From NCBI GenBank assembly GCA_964510535.1, contig CAZECG010000009.1, positions 30,303-94,302 on the forward strand: DNA of 64,000 nt. Reading direction: 5' to 3'. This DNA comes from JAJPXC01 sp964510535 (GTDB lineage Bacteria; Bacteroidota; Bacteroidia; Bacteroidales; Muribaculaceae). Shown one piece after another: positions 9,267-17,623 of this stretch. The position numbers were made by a program, and so were the translations under genes. Every line of letters begins with the position of its first letter. The stretch's first letter is position 1. The notes beneath the pieces were generated by a model. The model did no database searches, had not been told where the DNA came from, and saw only the letters and a list, made by a program, of their open reading frames with translations.

Positions 9267-10646
9267 ATGAGATACAGCATAAAAACAGTTGTAACGACGA
9301 CAGCAATCGCAATCTGCGCCATCACATCGGCCAATGCGCAAAACACACGTTCGGGCTATTTCATAGACGACTATACATATCGTTTTGAGATGAACCCGGC
9401 GTTTGGCAACACGAAAAACTTCATAGCGATGCCTGCATTGGGCAACATCAACGCCTCGATGAACGGCAACCTCGGAGTAGACGACATCCTATACAACATC
9501 GACGGCCAAACGACCACATTCCTAAACCCGCAAGTCAGCGCTTCGGAATTTTTGGGTAATATCAATGATAAAAACCGCATAGGCGGCGATGTTAAAATCA
9601 CGCTTCTCGCAGCCGGTTTCAAGGCTTGGGGCGGTTACAATACCATAGCAATCAATGCCCGTAGCGGCCTCGGGATGAAGGTGCCCGGCGAGATGTTCTC
9701 GTTGATGAAGGAGGGCATAGGCAACAAAGAGTATGACATCTCAGACGTAAGAGCGTTTGCAAACGCTTACGCCGAGATTTCACTGGGTCACTCACACCAG
9801 TTGAGCAAAGAGTGGCGCATCGGTGCAAACGTAAAATTCTTGCTCGGCGGCGCAAATATAGATGCGAAACTTAAAAATGCGAAATTGACGCTCGGCGAAA
9901 ACGAATGGACAATCACATCGGAGGCGGAGTTGAATGCCAATGTCAAGGGCTTGGTTTATGAGACTGACATAAACGAGGATACTAACCACGAGTATGTGAA
10001 CGGAATGGATGTTGATAACACGGGGCTTAACGGCTTCGGTATGGCTTTTGACTTGGGTGCAGTGTACACCCCCGCCGCCCTACCCGACTGGAGCTTCAGC
10101 GCATCATTGCTCGATTTAGGATTCATCTCATGGAACAACAACGTCGTGGCATCGACCAACGGTGTTAAAACATTCAATACCGACCGCTATACATTCAACG
10201 TTGACGACGACGCCACCAACAGTTTCGAGAATGAATGGGACAAAATCAAGGATGATATGTCGGCCCTCTATGAACTCGAAGATATGGGTGACAAAGGAGG
10301 TCAGACCCGTATGCTTGGCGCGACTATGAACCTCGGGGTTCAATATACACTGCCGGTCTACCGACCTTTGACATTCGGATTACTCAATACGACCCGAATC
10401 CAAGGGGCTTTCAGTTGGACAGACTTCCGTCTGTCAGCCAACATCGCTCCGGCTAAATGTATCGACGGCGGTATCAATATGTCGCTCGGCACATTTGGTG
10501 TAGGTTTCGGTTGGATAGTGAATTTGCACACCACAGGCTTTAATATGTTTGTCGGCATGGACCGCACGTTGGGCAAATTGGCCAAGCAGGGCGTTCCGTT
10601 GTCGAGCAACGCATCAGTTAATTTGGGTATCAATTTCCCGTTCTGA
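9267..10646 (+). CDS. DUF5723-like outer membrane protein
   Basis: 459 residues with a signal peptide cleaved near SANA-Q25. The mature protein starts with a region typical of DUF5723 proteins (YRFEMNPAFGNTKNFIAMP) and continues as amphipathic beta strands rich in Gly and aromatic residues (NIAINARSG-like, GAVYTPAALPDWSFSASL), ending in an aromatic C-terminal strand (NLGINFPF), as expected for a porin-like barrel. It follows the lipoprotein gene by 30 bp and shares its terminator. The family is of unknown function; assignment to DUF5723 is by resemblance. Confidence 0.78.
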   Translation: MRYSIKTVVTTTAIAICAITSANAQNTRSGYFIDDYTYRFEMNPAFGNTKNFIAMPALGNINASMNGNLGVDDILYNIDGQTTTFLNPQVSASEFLGNINDKNRIGGDVKITLLAAGFKAWGGYNTIAINARSGLGMKVPGEMFSLMKEGIGNKEYDISDVRAFANAYAEISLGHSHQLSKEWRIGANVKFLLGGANIDAKLKNAKLTLGENEWTITSEAELNANVKGLVYETDINEDTNHEYVNGMDVDNTGLNGFGMAFDLGAVYTPAALPDWSFSASLLDLGFISWNNNVVASTNGVKTFNTDRYTFNVDDDATNSFENEWDKIKDDMSALYELEDMGDKGGQTRMLGATMNLGVQYTLPVYRPLTFGLLNTTRIQGAFSWTDFRLSANIAPAKCIDGGINMSLGTFGVGFGWIVNLHTTGFNMFVGMDRTLGKLAKQGVPLSSNASVNLGINFPF

Positions 10647-10669
10647 TGCATATTTGAATGATTCTAAAA

Positions 10670-10709
10670 CAGGCCTCGCAAGTGGAAATTGCGGGGCCTG
10701 AGTTTTTTA
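10670..10709 (+). terminator. terminator after the DUF5723 gene
   Basis: An 11-bp stem with one G-T pair (10670-10680 with 10690-10700), a 9-nt loop and six Ts. Confidence 0.9.
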
Positions 10710-10944
10710 TGTGGGAATTTTGTTGTTTTAGCAATCTTTGCAGATTGCCGATTGAGGAGGGATACTATTCAGGGTATTGCCGTCAAGCAATGTTCGGCCA
10801 CATAGAAAGGGTTTCCTAACGTAAACCACAGCAAGCCGTTAACACAGTTTAACTTATCGTAAGTCGTTGAAAATAAAAGCCTTAGCACAGCTATATCACT
10901 ATATATAAGGAAGATAAGAAGTCACAGGGGACTGATTTTTTTCG
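10710..10944. other. intergenic stretch without a recognised gene
   Basis: About 235 bp between a terminator and the next promoter. A small hairpin (GCAATCT with AGATTGC, 10731-10748) is the only structure seen. No convincing ORF, tRNA or repeat. Confidence 0.5.
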
Positions 10945-10952
10945 TAAATTTG
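10945..10952 (+). promoter_or_regulatory. -7 box for the coiled-coil gene
   Basis: TAAATTTG, a perfect TAnnTTTG, 42 bp before the ATG at 10994, preceded by a T-rich tract. Confidence 0.6.
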
Positions 10953-10993
10953 AGTACAAAAACAACGATATAAACGATAAAATAAACAAAGTC

Positions 10994-11305
10994 ATGTCAA
11001 AAACTTATCTGAATCAAGTTGAGAAAGTGAAAATACTCGTAGAGGGCGCACGAAGCCACCACGATATGGTTAAAGATCTCGGCATCACACTTGAACAACT
11101 TGACAAAATGGAGGAAATGTCGAAAGAGGCTGAACGCTTGAATAATGAGGTGGAATCGCTACGCCACGAGACATCACTGAAAGTTAAAGAAGCAAATGCA
11201 CGATTAGAGGAACTGAAAGCAGTGTGGCTACCAATGAAGAATAAAATCAAATCGTCGTACGACCAGCTCAAATGGGCTATGCTCGGTATTCAAGACAAAC
11301 GTTAA
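10994..11305 (+). CDS. small cytoplasmic coiled-coil protein
   Basis: 103 residues, highly charged, no signal peptide or membrane segment. Residues ~35-80 have heptad-like spacing of Leu/Met/Val among Glu and Lys (EQLDKMEEMSKEAERLNNEV), predicting a long coiled coil. The C-terminus is basic with a Trp-containing segment (YDQLKWAMLGIQDKR). It has its own promoter and terminator hairpin, so it is a real single-gene unit. I do not recognise a family. Confidence 0.72.
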   Translation: MSKTYLNQVEKVKILVEGARSHHDMVKDLGITLEQLDKMEEMSKEAERLNNEVESLRHETSLKVKEANARLEELKAVWLPMKNKIKSSYDQLKWAMLGIQDKR

Positions 11306-11328
11306 AAATAAATTATTACAAACAGCTG

Positions 11329-11366
11329 AAAGGCGACAGAGGCGAGAGCCAAAGTCGCCTTTCTAT
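11329..11366. terminator. hairpin between convergent genes
   Basis: A 9-bp perfect stem (AAAGGCGAC with GTCGCCTTT), a 16-nt loop and a short T-rich tract. It lies between the coiled-coil gene and the amidase gene ending at 11376, so it can serve both strands. Confidence 0.7.
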
Positions 11367-11375
11367 TTAAATGTA

Positions 11376-12434
11376 TCAATAGAGCGGTGTGAATGGAGCG
11401 GCGGGGTGCAACAAATGTGTCACGTCGCCAAGATGACGCGCCGCAGCAGTCGAATCGAGCCGCAGAACCGGAGCTCCAACGCTAAGATCGCATTTTAGCA
11501 GGTCAACATAATAGACACCAAGATTTGTCGATGAATCAAAGTAGTAGAGCCTATCACGGATATTGGCGAAAGAACGCCACTGCGTCGAGCTTACGTTAGG
11601 CTCAGATTTGACAGTGTATTCATATGGCACAGAAACATTAAAAAGTATGCTTCGAATAATCGCCAGCCCCAAGTCAGCGTCATTAGATTTAGCGACATGA
11701 CCTTGAAAATAATAGCCTCGCACATATCGGTCGGGGCTTTTGACCGTGCCAGGAAGCATATTGCCGCCGCCAACTTTCGTCCAATAGTCATTTATCGCTG
11801 TCATTTGCGGAAAAGCCGGGTCGTTGGTCATGGCTGGCATATCCTCCCCTTCATAAATCATCACTTTTCCATGGTCAAATTCAAGAATCGCACAGCGGCC
11901 CTCGGCATCTGTGATTCCCCAATGCAGAGCCGCCACCGTCCCCCCGTCGAAAGTTGAGCCGGAGATATTGAACTCATGTTCTTTCAAGACCTTAACCACT
12001 TCGGGGGTTGTGGCATTCAGGTCAAGCAGCCATGCCACAAACATCGCCAACGACATGGGTGGACGCGACGATGTCTCACGATTATCATAAACCGTCCCTT
12101 TGCAGAACAAACCGTTAATCACAAGACCCTTTTCGTTCATCCCCTCCGTGACACCGCCACCATAGCTGACAGCATAGACCGCGCCATATTTTGAAGTCCA
12201 TTTGACTGATCCGGGGAGGTCGTTACCGGCTTTGACCACGCCTCGGGGATACACATATAAATTGGTTGGAATGGGTGTCTTCCAGTCAAGTGACCGGCCA
12301 ACTATGCGCAACACCTGCTCGGGGCGGGCCGCAGTGTCACCGACATAAAGGATACGGGAACAAGCATCAGCCTCAACAGCCGTTCCTGCCATCAAAAGTC
12401 CCGCAGCGGCGAGCGTCAATATTCGTAGTTTCAT
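11376..12434 (-). CDS. exported linear amide C-N hydrolase (choloylglycine hydrolase / penicillin V acylase family)
   Basis: 352 residues. A signal peptide ends at ADA-C25, so export would leave Cys25 as the new N-terminus, the nucleophile of this Ntn-hydrolase family. Other family catalytic positions look present: R47 and D50 (VGRSLDW), N100 (EGMNEKGL), N204 (MTNDPAF) and an Arg in PDRYVRGYY (226-229). The enzyme should cleave a linear amide bond; conjugated bile salts are the best-known substrates in gut bacteria, but N-acyl amides or penicillin V cannot be excluded from sequence. Its upstream region carries two copies of a palindrome (12445-12471). Monocistronic. Confidence 0.92.
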   Translation of the reverse strand: MKLRILTLAAAGLLMAGTAVEADACSRILYVGDTAARPEQVLRIVGRSLDWKTPIPTNLYVYPRGVVKAGNDLPGSVKWTSKYGAVYAVSYGGGVTEGMNEKGLVINGLFCKGTVYDNRETSSRPPMSLAMFVAWLLDLNATTPEVVKVLKEHEFNISGSTFDGGTVAALHWGITDAEGRCAILEFDHGKVMIYEGEDMPAMTNDPAFPQMTAINDYWTKVGGGNMLPGTVKSPDRYVRGYYFQGHVAKSNDADLGLAIIRSILFNVSVPYEYTVKSEPNVSSTQWRSFANIRDRLYYFDSSTNLGVYYVDLLKCDLSVGAPVLRLDSTAAARHLGDVTHLLHPAAPFTPLY

Positions 12435-12444
12435 GACAAATAAT

Positions 12445-12471
12445 AAAAACGTTTTGTATAAAAACGTTTTT
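12445..12471 (-). promoter_or_regulatory. tandem palindromic operator candidate upstream of the amidase gene
   Basis: AAAACGTTTT occurs twice (12446-12455 and 12461-12470; the second extends to a 12-bp palindrome), with centres exactly 15 bp apart. It lies 11-37 bp before the amidase start. The AACGTT core resembles the centre of LacI-family operators; the cognate regulator is not in the window. Confidence 0.5.
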
Positions 12472-12504
12472 ACAATTCACATGGTTCAACAGTATAAGAC
12501 AGAA

Positions 12505-13695
12505 TCACCGCCTTGGCTTAGACCAAGTGAAATTTTCTTTACGATGCCGTCGCTCCACTATTTTATAATATAGATTATAGAATGGGCGCATCATGACAAA
12601 CCATGGCACTGTCAAAAAAAGCCTCCGTCCGGCGAGAGCTCGTAATGCTCTGCGCCATGCTATCATTATTAAAATCCAAAGCGACAGACCGGCCGCTGCC
12701 ATTATAGTCAACGGGAGCATATTAGGGACGCTTTCAAAAATAGCAGCGATTGACGATGCCACTCCCAACCACAAAATAGACGAGAAAAGCGAAAAAATAT
12801 ATCGTGACCGATGTGACACATATCGGCCGGTAAAAATATGACCCCATTTCCACCGACGATGGAACGCTCGTGGAGACTCTCCTCCAAGAGTTACACGCGA
12901 CGCATCAGACAATTCAACCGCAGTGTTATCGGGCAAAGCTATCTCCTCGATAAAAATATCATCGGCTCCGTTATGAAGATTCAATGACTTAGAAAAGCCT
13001 TTGTTTGCGAAAAAAAGCTCACGATTAATCCCGAAATTGTCGAGATGACCGCGATATGGATGTTTTTTCAACGCCGACGACAAATACGTAACAGCATCGG
13101 CCGTTGTGTCAAAGGATCTGAGGCGTTTGCCTATCTGAGCGTCAACGTGACGGTCAAAAGCAGCATAGCCAAGCACAATATCCTTCCCGTCAGAGAAATG
13201 CCGCGCCATCGAGCGCAACCAGTCAGTCGACCCGATTGACGATGCGGCATCGACAAATAACACATATTTGTTGCGCGCCGCCTTCAAGCCAAGAGTGATG
13301 GCAAGTTTGCGGCGGCTAAGATTGTGAGCCTCATCGGGAATAAATGTCAAGTAAAGATTATGATGCTCCAGCGACAATCGGTTGAAAACATCTTTAACCG
13401 ATTCAGATGAGCCATCGTTGACGATTATAATCTCATAGGGCGCATTATATTGTTGCGATAACAGCGTCTCAAGAAGCCGGCCCAAGCTCGAAGGATTATC
13501 GTTACAGTAAACAACTACAGAGACCTGGGGGAGCGCGGATGGGGAATCGTTTAATGTCACATTGCCGCGCCGGTTATGTTTCCACACTAATGAAACCCGA
13601 CGGCAGTAAAGCGTCGAGAGCACTATGGCGCAAGCTAAGGCAACGCCCATCAGAGTCCAGCACAAAGGCGAGATATCAATAGAAAAAACCATCAC
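12505..13695 (-). CDS. membrane-anchored family 2 glycosyltransferase
   Basis: 396 residues. There is an N-terminal membrane helix (residues ~10-30), then a cytoplasmic GT-A domain at ~55-280: VSVVVYCNDNPSSLGRLL, the nucleotide-binding VNDGSS, the metal-site region FVDAASS and an HRRWKWG segment resembling the (Q/R)xxRW motif of processive GT2 enzymes. Two or three C-terminal helices follow (~295-345). It probably transfers sugars to an envelope polysaccharide or lipid carrier. Acceptor and donor are unknown. A promoter is visible at 13722-13751. Confidence 0.88.
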   Translation of the reverse strand: MMVFSIDISPLCWTLMGVALACAIVLSTLYCRRVSLVWKHNRRGNVTLNDSPSALPQVSVVVYCNDNPSSLGRLLETLLSQQYNAPYEIIIVNDGSSESVKDVFNRLSLEHHNLYLTFIPDEAHNLSRRKLAITLGLKAARNKYVLFVDAASSIGSTDWLRSMARHFSDGKDIVLGYAAFDRHVDAQIGKRLRSFDTTADAVTYLSSALKKHPYRGHLDNFGINRELFFANKGFSKSLNLHNGADDIFIEEIALPDNTAVELSDASRVTLGGESPRAFHRRWKWGHIFTGRYVSHRSRYIFSLFSSILWLGVASSIAAIFESVPNMLPLTIMAAAGLSLWILIMIAWRRALRALAGRRLFLTVPWFVMMRPFYNLYYKIVERRHRKENFTWSKPRR

Positions 13696-13721
13696 GACTG
13701 ATTGATTAGATTATCGACTGA

Positions 13722-13751
13722 CAAAGTTAACATATTCGCGCCAAACGACAA
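13722..13751 (-). promoter_or_regulatory. promoter of the GT2 gene
   Basis: Minus strand: TTG (13749-13751), a 19-bp spacer and TAACTTTG (13722-13729). Confidence 0.65.
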
Positions 13752-13780
13752 AGCCATAGAAAACAGTGAGGCAGCGCGCA

Positions 13781-13815
13781 GAAAAAAAGGAAAGGTGGAT
13801 TCCGCTCCACCTTTC
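13781..13815 (-). terminator. terminator of the malic enzyme gene
   Basis: A 10-bp perfect stem (13790-13799 with 13806-13815) with a 6-nt loop, followed on the minus strand by seven Ts. Confidence 0.92.
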
Positions 13816-13865
13816 ATCTCATGCTTTATATGTCAATCTATAAATCCAGGGTCTAAAATACGAGC

Positions 13866-16169
13866 TTATTTATCGCACAAAGTGCCTGAGCATGATTCGA
13901 TATTTTCGAGCACGGCAGCGTCGAGCACTGCTATTGTCGTCAGACTAATGATGTCACGCACAGGCGAGTCAACGCCGATAAAGTGAATCGGCTTGTTCAA
14001 ACCCATCTGAATCGGGCCTATGGCCTCGCCGAGACCCATTTCAAGCATCATGCGGTAGGCCGTGTTGGCCGCACTGAGGTTGGGGAAAATGAGAGTGTTG
14101 ACATCCTTGCCGTTAAGGCGCGAGAATGGGAACGCGGCATCGCGGCTATCGCGGTTGAGTGCATAATGGACCTGCATTTCTCCATCAATTGGGAGATCGG
14201 GATAGAGCTGCTGCATTTTGTCGACCACGTTGTGCACGGTGACACACTCAGGTTCCTTGCCTGAGCCGAAGTTGCTGTATGACACCATGGCCATCACCGG
14301 GTCGTGAGCGAAATACTCCACAGAGTTACGCGCAAGTCGAGCCACATCGAGCAATGTCTCCTCGTCGTTAGTCTGATTAATCATGGTGTCGGCAAGGAAG
14401 TAGGTGCCACGTTTGGTATTCATAATGTGCATCGTGGCGAAATGTTTGTAGCTGGGACGGATGCCGACAACCTCCTTGGCGATCTGAGCGGCAGCATCGC
14501 TACCCGAATAAGTCCCGGCTATAAATGCGTCGGCTTCGCCTTCTTCGACCATCATCATGCCGAAATAGTTGCGGTCATACATCTTTTCAAGAGCTTCCCT
14601 GAATGTAAGCCCCGAACGTTGACGCTTGTCGGCAAGTTTGGTCGCGAAACGATTGCGGCGGTCGGCTTCACGATCATGGCGCAGATTGACAATCTCGATA
14701 CCGCTTATGTCTATGCCAAGTCGAGCGGCACGCTTCTCTATCATTTCCTCGTTGCCAAGCAGAATTGGGATGCAGACGCCCAAACCGCGCGCCGAGACAG
14801 CCGCACGAAGAGTGTTGTCGGTATTCGCTTCGCCAAAGACCACACGCTTTGGATTGGATTTTGCCTGCTCCACAAAACGGCGCATCATCTTATTGTCAGA
14901 ACCCATAATTTGGCGCAGCTTCTGTTTGTAGGCATCCCAATCGGTGATGGGACGACGGGCGACACCCGACTCCATCGCACCGCGGGCAACGGCGGGGGCC
15001 ACAGTTGTCAACAAGCGAGGGTCAAGCGGTTTGGGCAGGATATAATCACGTCCAAACGAGAGCTTAGTCATATTGTAAGCGGCGTTCACGACCGGAGGCA
15101 CCGGTTCTTTGGCCAATGCCGCAATCGCATAGACCGCTGATAACTTCATCGGCTCATTTATCACCGTCGCGCCTGAATCGAGAGCACCGCGGAATATGTA
15201 CGGGAATCCAAGTACATTGTTTATCTGGTTGGGATAATCTGAACGCCCCGTGGCAAAAATCAAGTCATCTCGCGAGGCCATAGCCGCATCATAGGCGATT
15301 TCAGGGTCGGGATTTGCAAGAGCGAAAACGATAGGATTTGGAGCCATCGATTTAAGCATTTCGGGGGTAACTACATCTTTTACCGACAACCCAAGGAACA
15401 CATCGGCATCAACCATCGCATCCGCAAGAGTGTCGATGTCGCGGTTAGTGGCAAATTCGCGTTTCTGAGAGTTGAGGTTGGTGCGTTTAGTGTTAATAAC
15501 CCCCTTGCTATCGCACATCACTACATTTTCAGGCTTCACACCAAGTGCGATGTAAAGTTTTGTACAAGAGACTGCGGCAGCCCCAGCCCCATTGACAACG
15601 AGCTTGACATCTCCGATTCTTTTCCCCTGAATCTCAAGGGCGTTAATCAGACCGGCAGCCGATATAATGGCCGTTCCGTGCTGATCATCGTGCATCACCG
15701 GTATGGTACATTCCTCTTTAAGACGACGTTCTATCTCGAAACACTCGGGGGCCTTGATGTCCTCAAGATTTATGCCGCCAAATGTAGGAGAAATAGCCTT
15801 AACAATCTCGATGAATTTATCGGGGTCGTTCTCATCGACCTCGATATCAAAGCAGTCGATTCCTGCAAATATTTTAAACAGCAACGCCTTGCCCTCCATC
15901 ACCGGTTTTCCTGCGAGAGCGCCGATATCGCCAAGGCCAAGCACAGCGGTACCGTTGGAAATGACTGCCACGAGATTACCCTTGTTGGTGTATTCGTATG
16001 CATCTTGAGGTTGTTGCTCGATTTCAAGGCATGGGTAAGCGACACCGGGAGAATAGGCCAGGGCGAGATCGCTCTGCGTCGAATAGGGTTTTGTGGGGAC
16101 TATCTCTATTTTACCTGGCTTCGTGTCTCGATGATAATCGAGTGCCATTTCTTTAGTAACCTTTGACAT
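13866..16169 (-). CDS. maeB: NADP-dependent malic enzyme with C-terminal phosphotransacetylase-like domain
   Basis: Converts malate to pyruvate and CO2 with NADP reduction. 767 residues, the MaeB two-domain length. Residues ~15-160 are the malic N-terminal domain (LALAYSPGVAYPC, TAVLGLGDIG), ~165-410 the NAD(P)-binding domain (VNGAGAAAVSC, FALANPDPEI), and ~430-760 the phosphate acetyl/butaryl transferase-like domain, which in characterised MaeB is regulatory and responds to acetyl-CoA. Single gene with its own promoter and terminator. Confidence 0.96.
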   Translation of the reverse strand: MSKVTKEMALDYHRDTKPGKIEIVPTKPYSTQSDLALAYSPGVAYPCLEIEQQPQDAYEYTNKGNLVAVISNGTAVLGLGDIGALAGKPVMEGKALLFKIFAGIDCFDIEVDENDPDKFIEIVKAISPTFGGINLEDIKAPECFEIERRLKEECTIPVMHDDQHGTAIISAAGLINALEIQGKRIGDVKLVVNGAGAAAVSCTKLYIALGVKPENVVMCDSKGVINTKRTNLNSQKREFATNRDIDTLADAMVDADVFLGLSVKDVVTPEMLKSMAPNPIVFALANPDPEIAYDAAMASRDDLIFATGRSDYPNQINNVLGFPYIFRGALDSGATVINEPMKLSAVYAIAALAKEPVPPVVNAAYNMTKLSFGRDYILPKPLDPRLLTTVAPAVARGAMESGVARRPITDWDAYKQKLRQIMGSDNKMMRRFVEQAKSNPKRVVFGEANTDNTLRAAVSARGLGVCIPILLGNEEMIEKRAARLGIDISGIEIVNLRHDREADRRNRFATKLADKRQRSGLTFREALEKMYDRNYFGMMMVEEGEADAFIAGTYSGSDAAAQIAKEVVGIRPSYKHFATMHIMNTKRGTYFLADTMINQTNDEETLLDVARLARNSVEYFAHDPVMAMVSYSNFGSGKEPECVTVHNVVDKMQQLYPDLPIDGEMQVHYALNRDSRDAAFPFSRLNGKDVNTLIFPNLSAANTAYRMMLEMGLGEAIGPIQMGLNKPIHFIGVDSPVRDIISLTTIAVLDAAVLENIESCSGTLCDK

Positions 16170-16243
16170 AATCTTCTTATTATTTCTTTTTCGATATAGC
16201 CGACTCTACACTTTGTGGCGGCGAATTATAGCTTTTATGCCCG

Positions 16244-16251
16244 CAAAGGTA
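16244..16251 (-). promoter_or_regulatory. -7 box of the malic enzyme gene
   Basis: TACCTTTG on the minus strand, 75 bp before the start. No clear -33 element. Confidence 0.55.
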
Positions 16252-16288
16252 ATAATTTTCCCAATAATAGTGCATCGTTACAAACAAT

Positions 16289-17416
16289 TTATAATTTATG
16301 GAACAAATTTAAGACTTTTTCGATTATTGGAGCCATGTCGTAATACCGATATTCGGCAAGACGGCCACCGAAGATAACCGAAGTCTCGGTATCGGCAAGT
16401 TGCTTGTACTTACTATAACACTCGCTATTGACAGCGTCGTTGATTGGATAATATGGTTCAAGCCCATCTACCCATTCCGTTGAATATTCCCGAGAGATTA
16501 CGGTCACAGGATTCTCATAAACAGCATCGCCAAACGACTCGAAGTGCTTGTGCTCAATCACTCTTGTGAACAGCTCGCGATGACTGGTGTAGTTGACCAC
16601 AGCGTTGCCTTGATAATTGGGCGTGTCGACCAATTCCTCTTCAAAACGGACAGTGCGGTATTGCAGTCGCCCGAATCGGTATCCATAAAATTCGTCGATT
16701 TTGCCAGTAAAGACTATTTTGTCAGCGACCGATTCCCAATAAAGCCTGTCGGCAAAGAAATCAATATCGGTCTTGCATTCAATGCCGTCGAGCAACGCAT
16801 AAATAAGGCGATTATAGCCACCGATGGGTATCCCTTGATAGCAATCATTGAAATAGTTATTATCATAAACAAATCTCAACGGCAATCTTCTGATTATAAA
16901 CGCAGGCAACTCGTCGCACGGGCGTCCCCATTGCTTTTCAGTATATTCTTTGATGAGCTTATGGTAAATGTCACTGCCGACAAGCATCAAAGCCTGCTGT
17001 TCCAGATTGACGGGTTCAGCACCGGCAAGCCGCTCCATCACCTCTTTCCTTTGGCTATCTATGATGGCTTTTGCTTCAGCAGGGGTTTTGACGCCCCACA
17101 TCCGGTTAAACGTGTTCATGTTGAACGGCAAGTTGTATAGCTCCCCGTTGTAGTTGGCCACCGGGCAATTGGTATAGCGGTTGAACTCGACAAGAGAATT
17201 GACGAAATCCCACACCTGTCGGTTGGATGTGTGGAAAATGTGGGCACCGTACTTATGGACATTTATCCCATGGTTGGACTCACAATAGATGTTGCCACCA
17301 AGATGATGACGTTTGTCAATGACAAGACATTTTTTTCCTTCTTTAGCTGCGAGATGGGCGAAAGTGGCACCAAACAGGCCGGAGCCAACAATTAGATAAT
17401 CGTATTGACGTTTCAT
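16289..17416 (-). CDS. glf: UDP-galactopyranose mutase
   Basis: Flavoenzyme that interconverts UDP-galactopyranose and UDP-galactofuranose for surface glycans. 375 residues, the family's usual length. The N-terminal FAD-binding Rossmann motif (DYLIVGSGLFGATFAHLA) and the adjacent DKRHHLGGNIY are clear, as are NTFNRMWG and the C-terminal FGGRLAEYRYYDM segment that binds flavin and substrate. It stands alone, not inside a polysaccharide cluster, but near a GT2. Confidence 0.96.
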   Translation of the reverse strand: MKRQYDYLIVGSGLFGATFAHLAAKEGKKCLVIDKRHHLGGNIYCESNHGINVHKYGAHIFHTSNRQVWDFVNSLVEFNRYTNCPVANYNGELYNLPFNMNTFNRMWGVKTPAEAKAIIDSQRKEVMERLAGAEPVNLEQQALMLVGSDIYHKLIKEYTEKQWGRPCDELPAFIIRRLPLRFVYDNNYFNDCYQGIPIGGYNRLIYALLDGIECKTDIDFFADRLYWESVADKIVFTGKIDEFYGYRFGRLQYRTVRFEEELVDTPNYQGNAVVNYTSHRELFTRVIEHKHFESFGDAVYENPVTVISREYSTEWVDGLEPYYPINDAVNSECYSKYKQLADTETSVIFGGRLAEYRYYDMAPIIEKVLNLFHKL

Positions 17417-17537
17417 TCCACTTTTTCGGTTTTAGTATAAAAAAAGACCGTCCAACAGCCCTTTACAAATCTGACGCATAAAAAGATGTTTATTGGAATC
17501 GGCGCGTTTGCTGATGCGATGGAACTGATTTATCTCA

Positions 17538-17545
17538 CAAAGGTA
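17538..17545 (-). promoter_or_regulatory. -7 box of glf
   Basis: TACCTTTG on the minus strand, about 120 bp before the glf start, divergent from the ilvA promoter. Confidence 0.5.
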
Positions 17546-17565
17546 TAAAATTAATCAAAAATAAG

Positions 17566-17573
17566 TAAATTTG
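17566..17573 (+). promoter_or_regulatory. -7 box of ilvA
   Basis: TAAATTTG, a perfect TAnnTTTG, 50 bp before the ATG at 17624. No clear -33. Confidence 0.55.
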
Positions 17574-17623
17574 CCATTACAATAAACCAAACCGAAACAA
17601 ACCCTTAACGCATTCCAATCATC

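Noticed and set aside
14304..15140. 278-codon open frame on the plus strand inside the malic enzyme gene
   Set aside because: Entirely antisense to the well-conserved malic enzyme and without recognisable domain.
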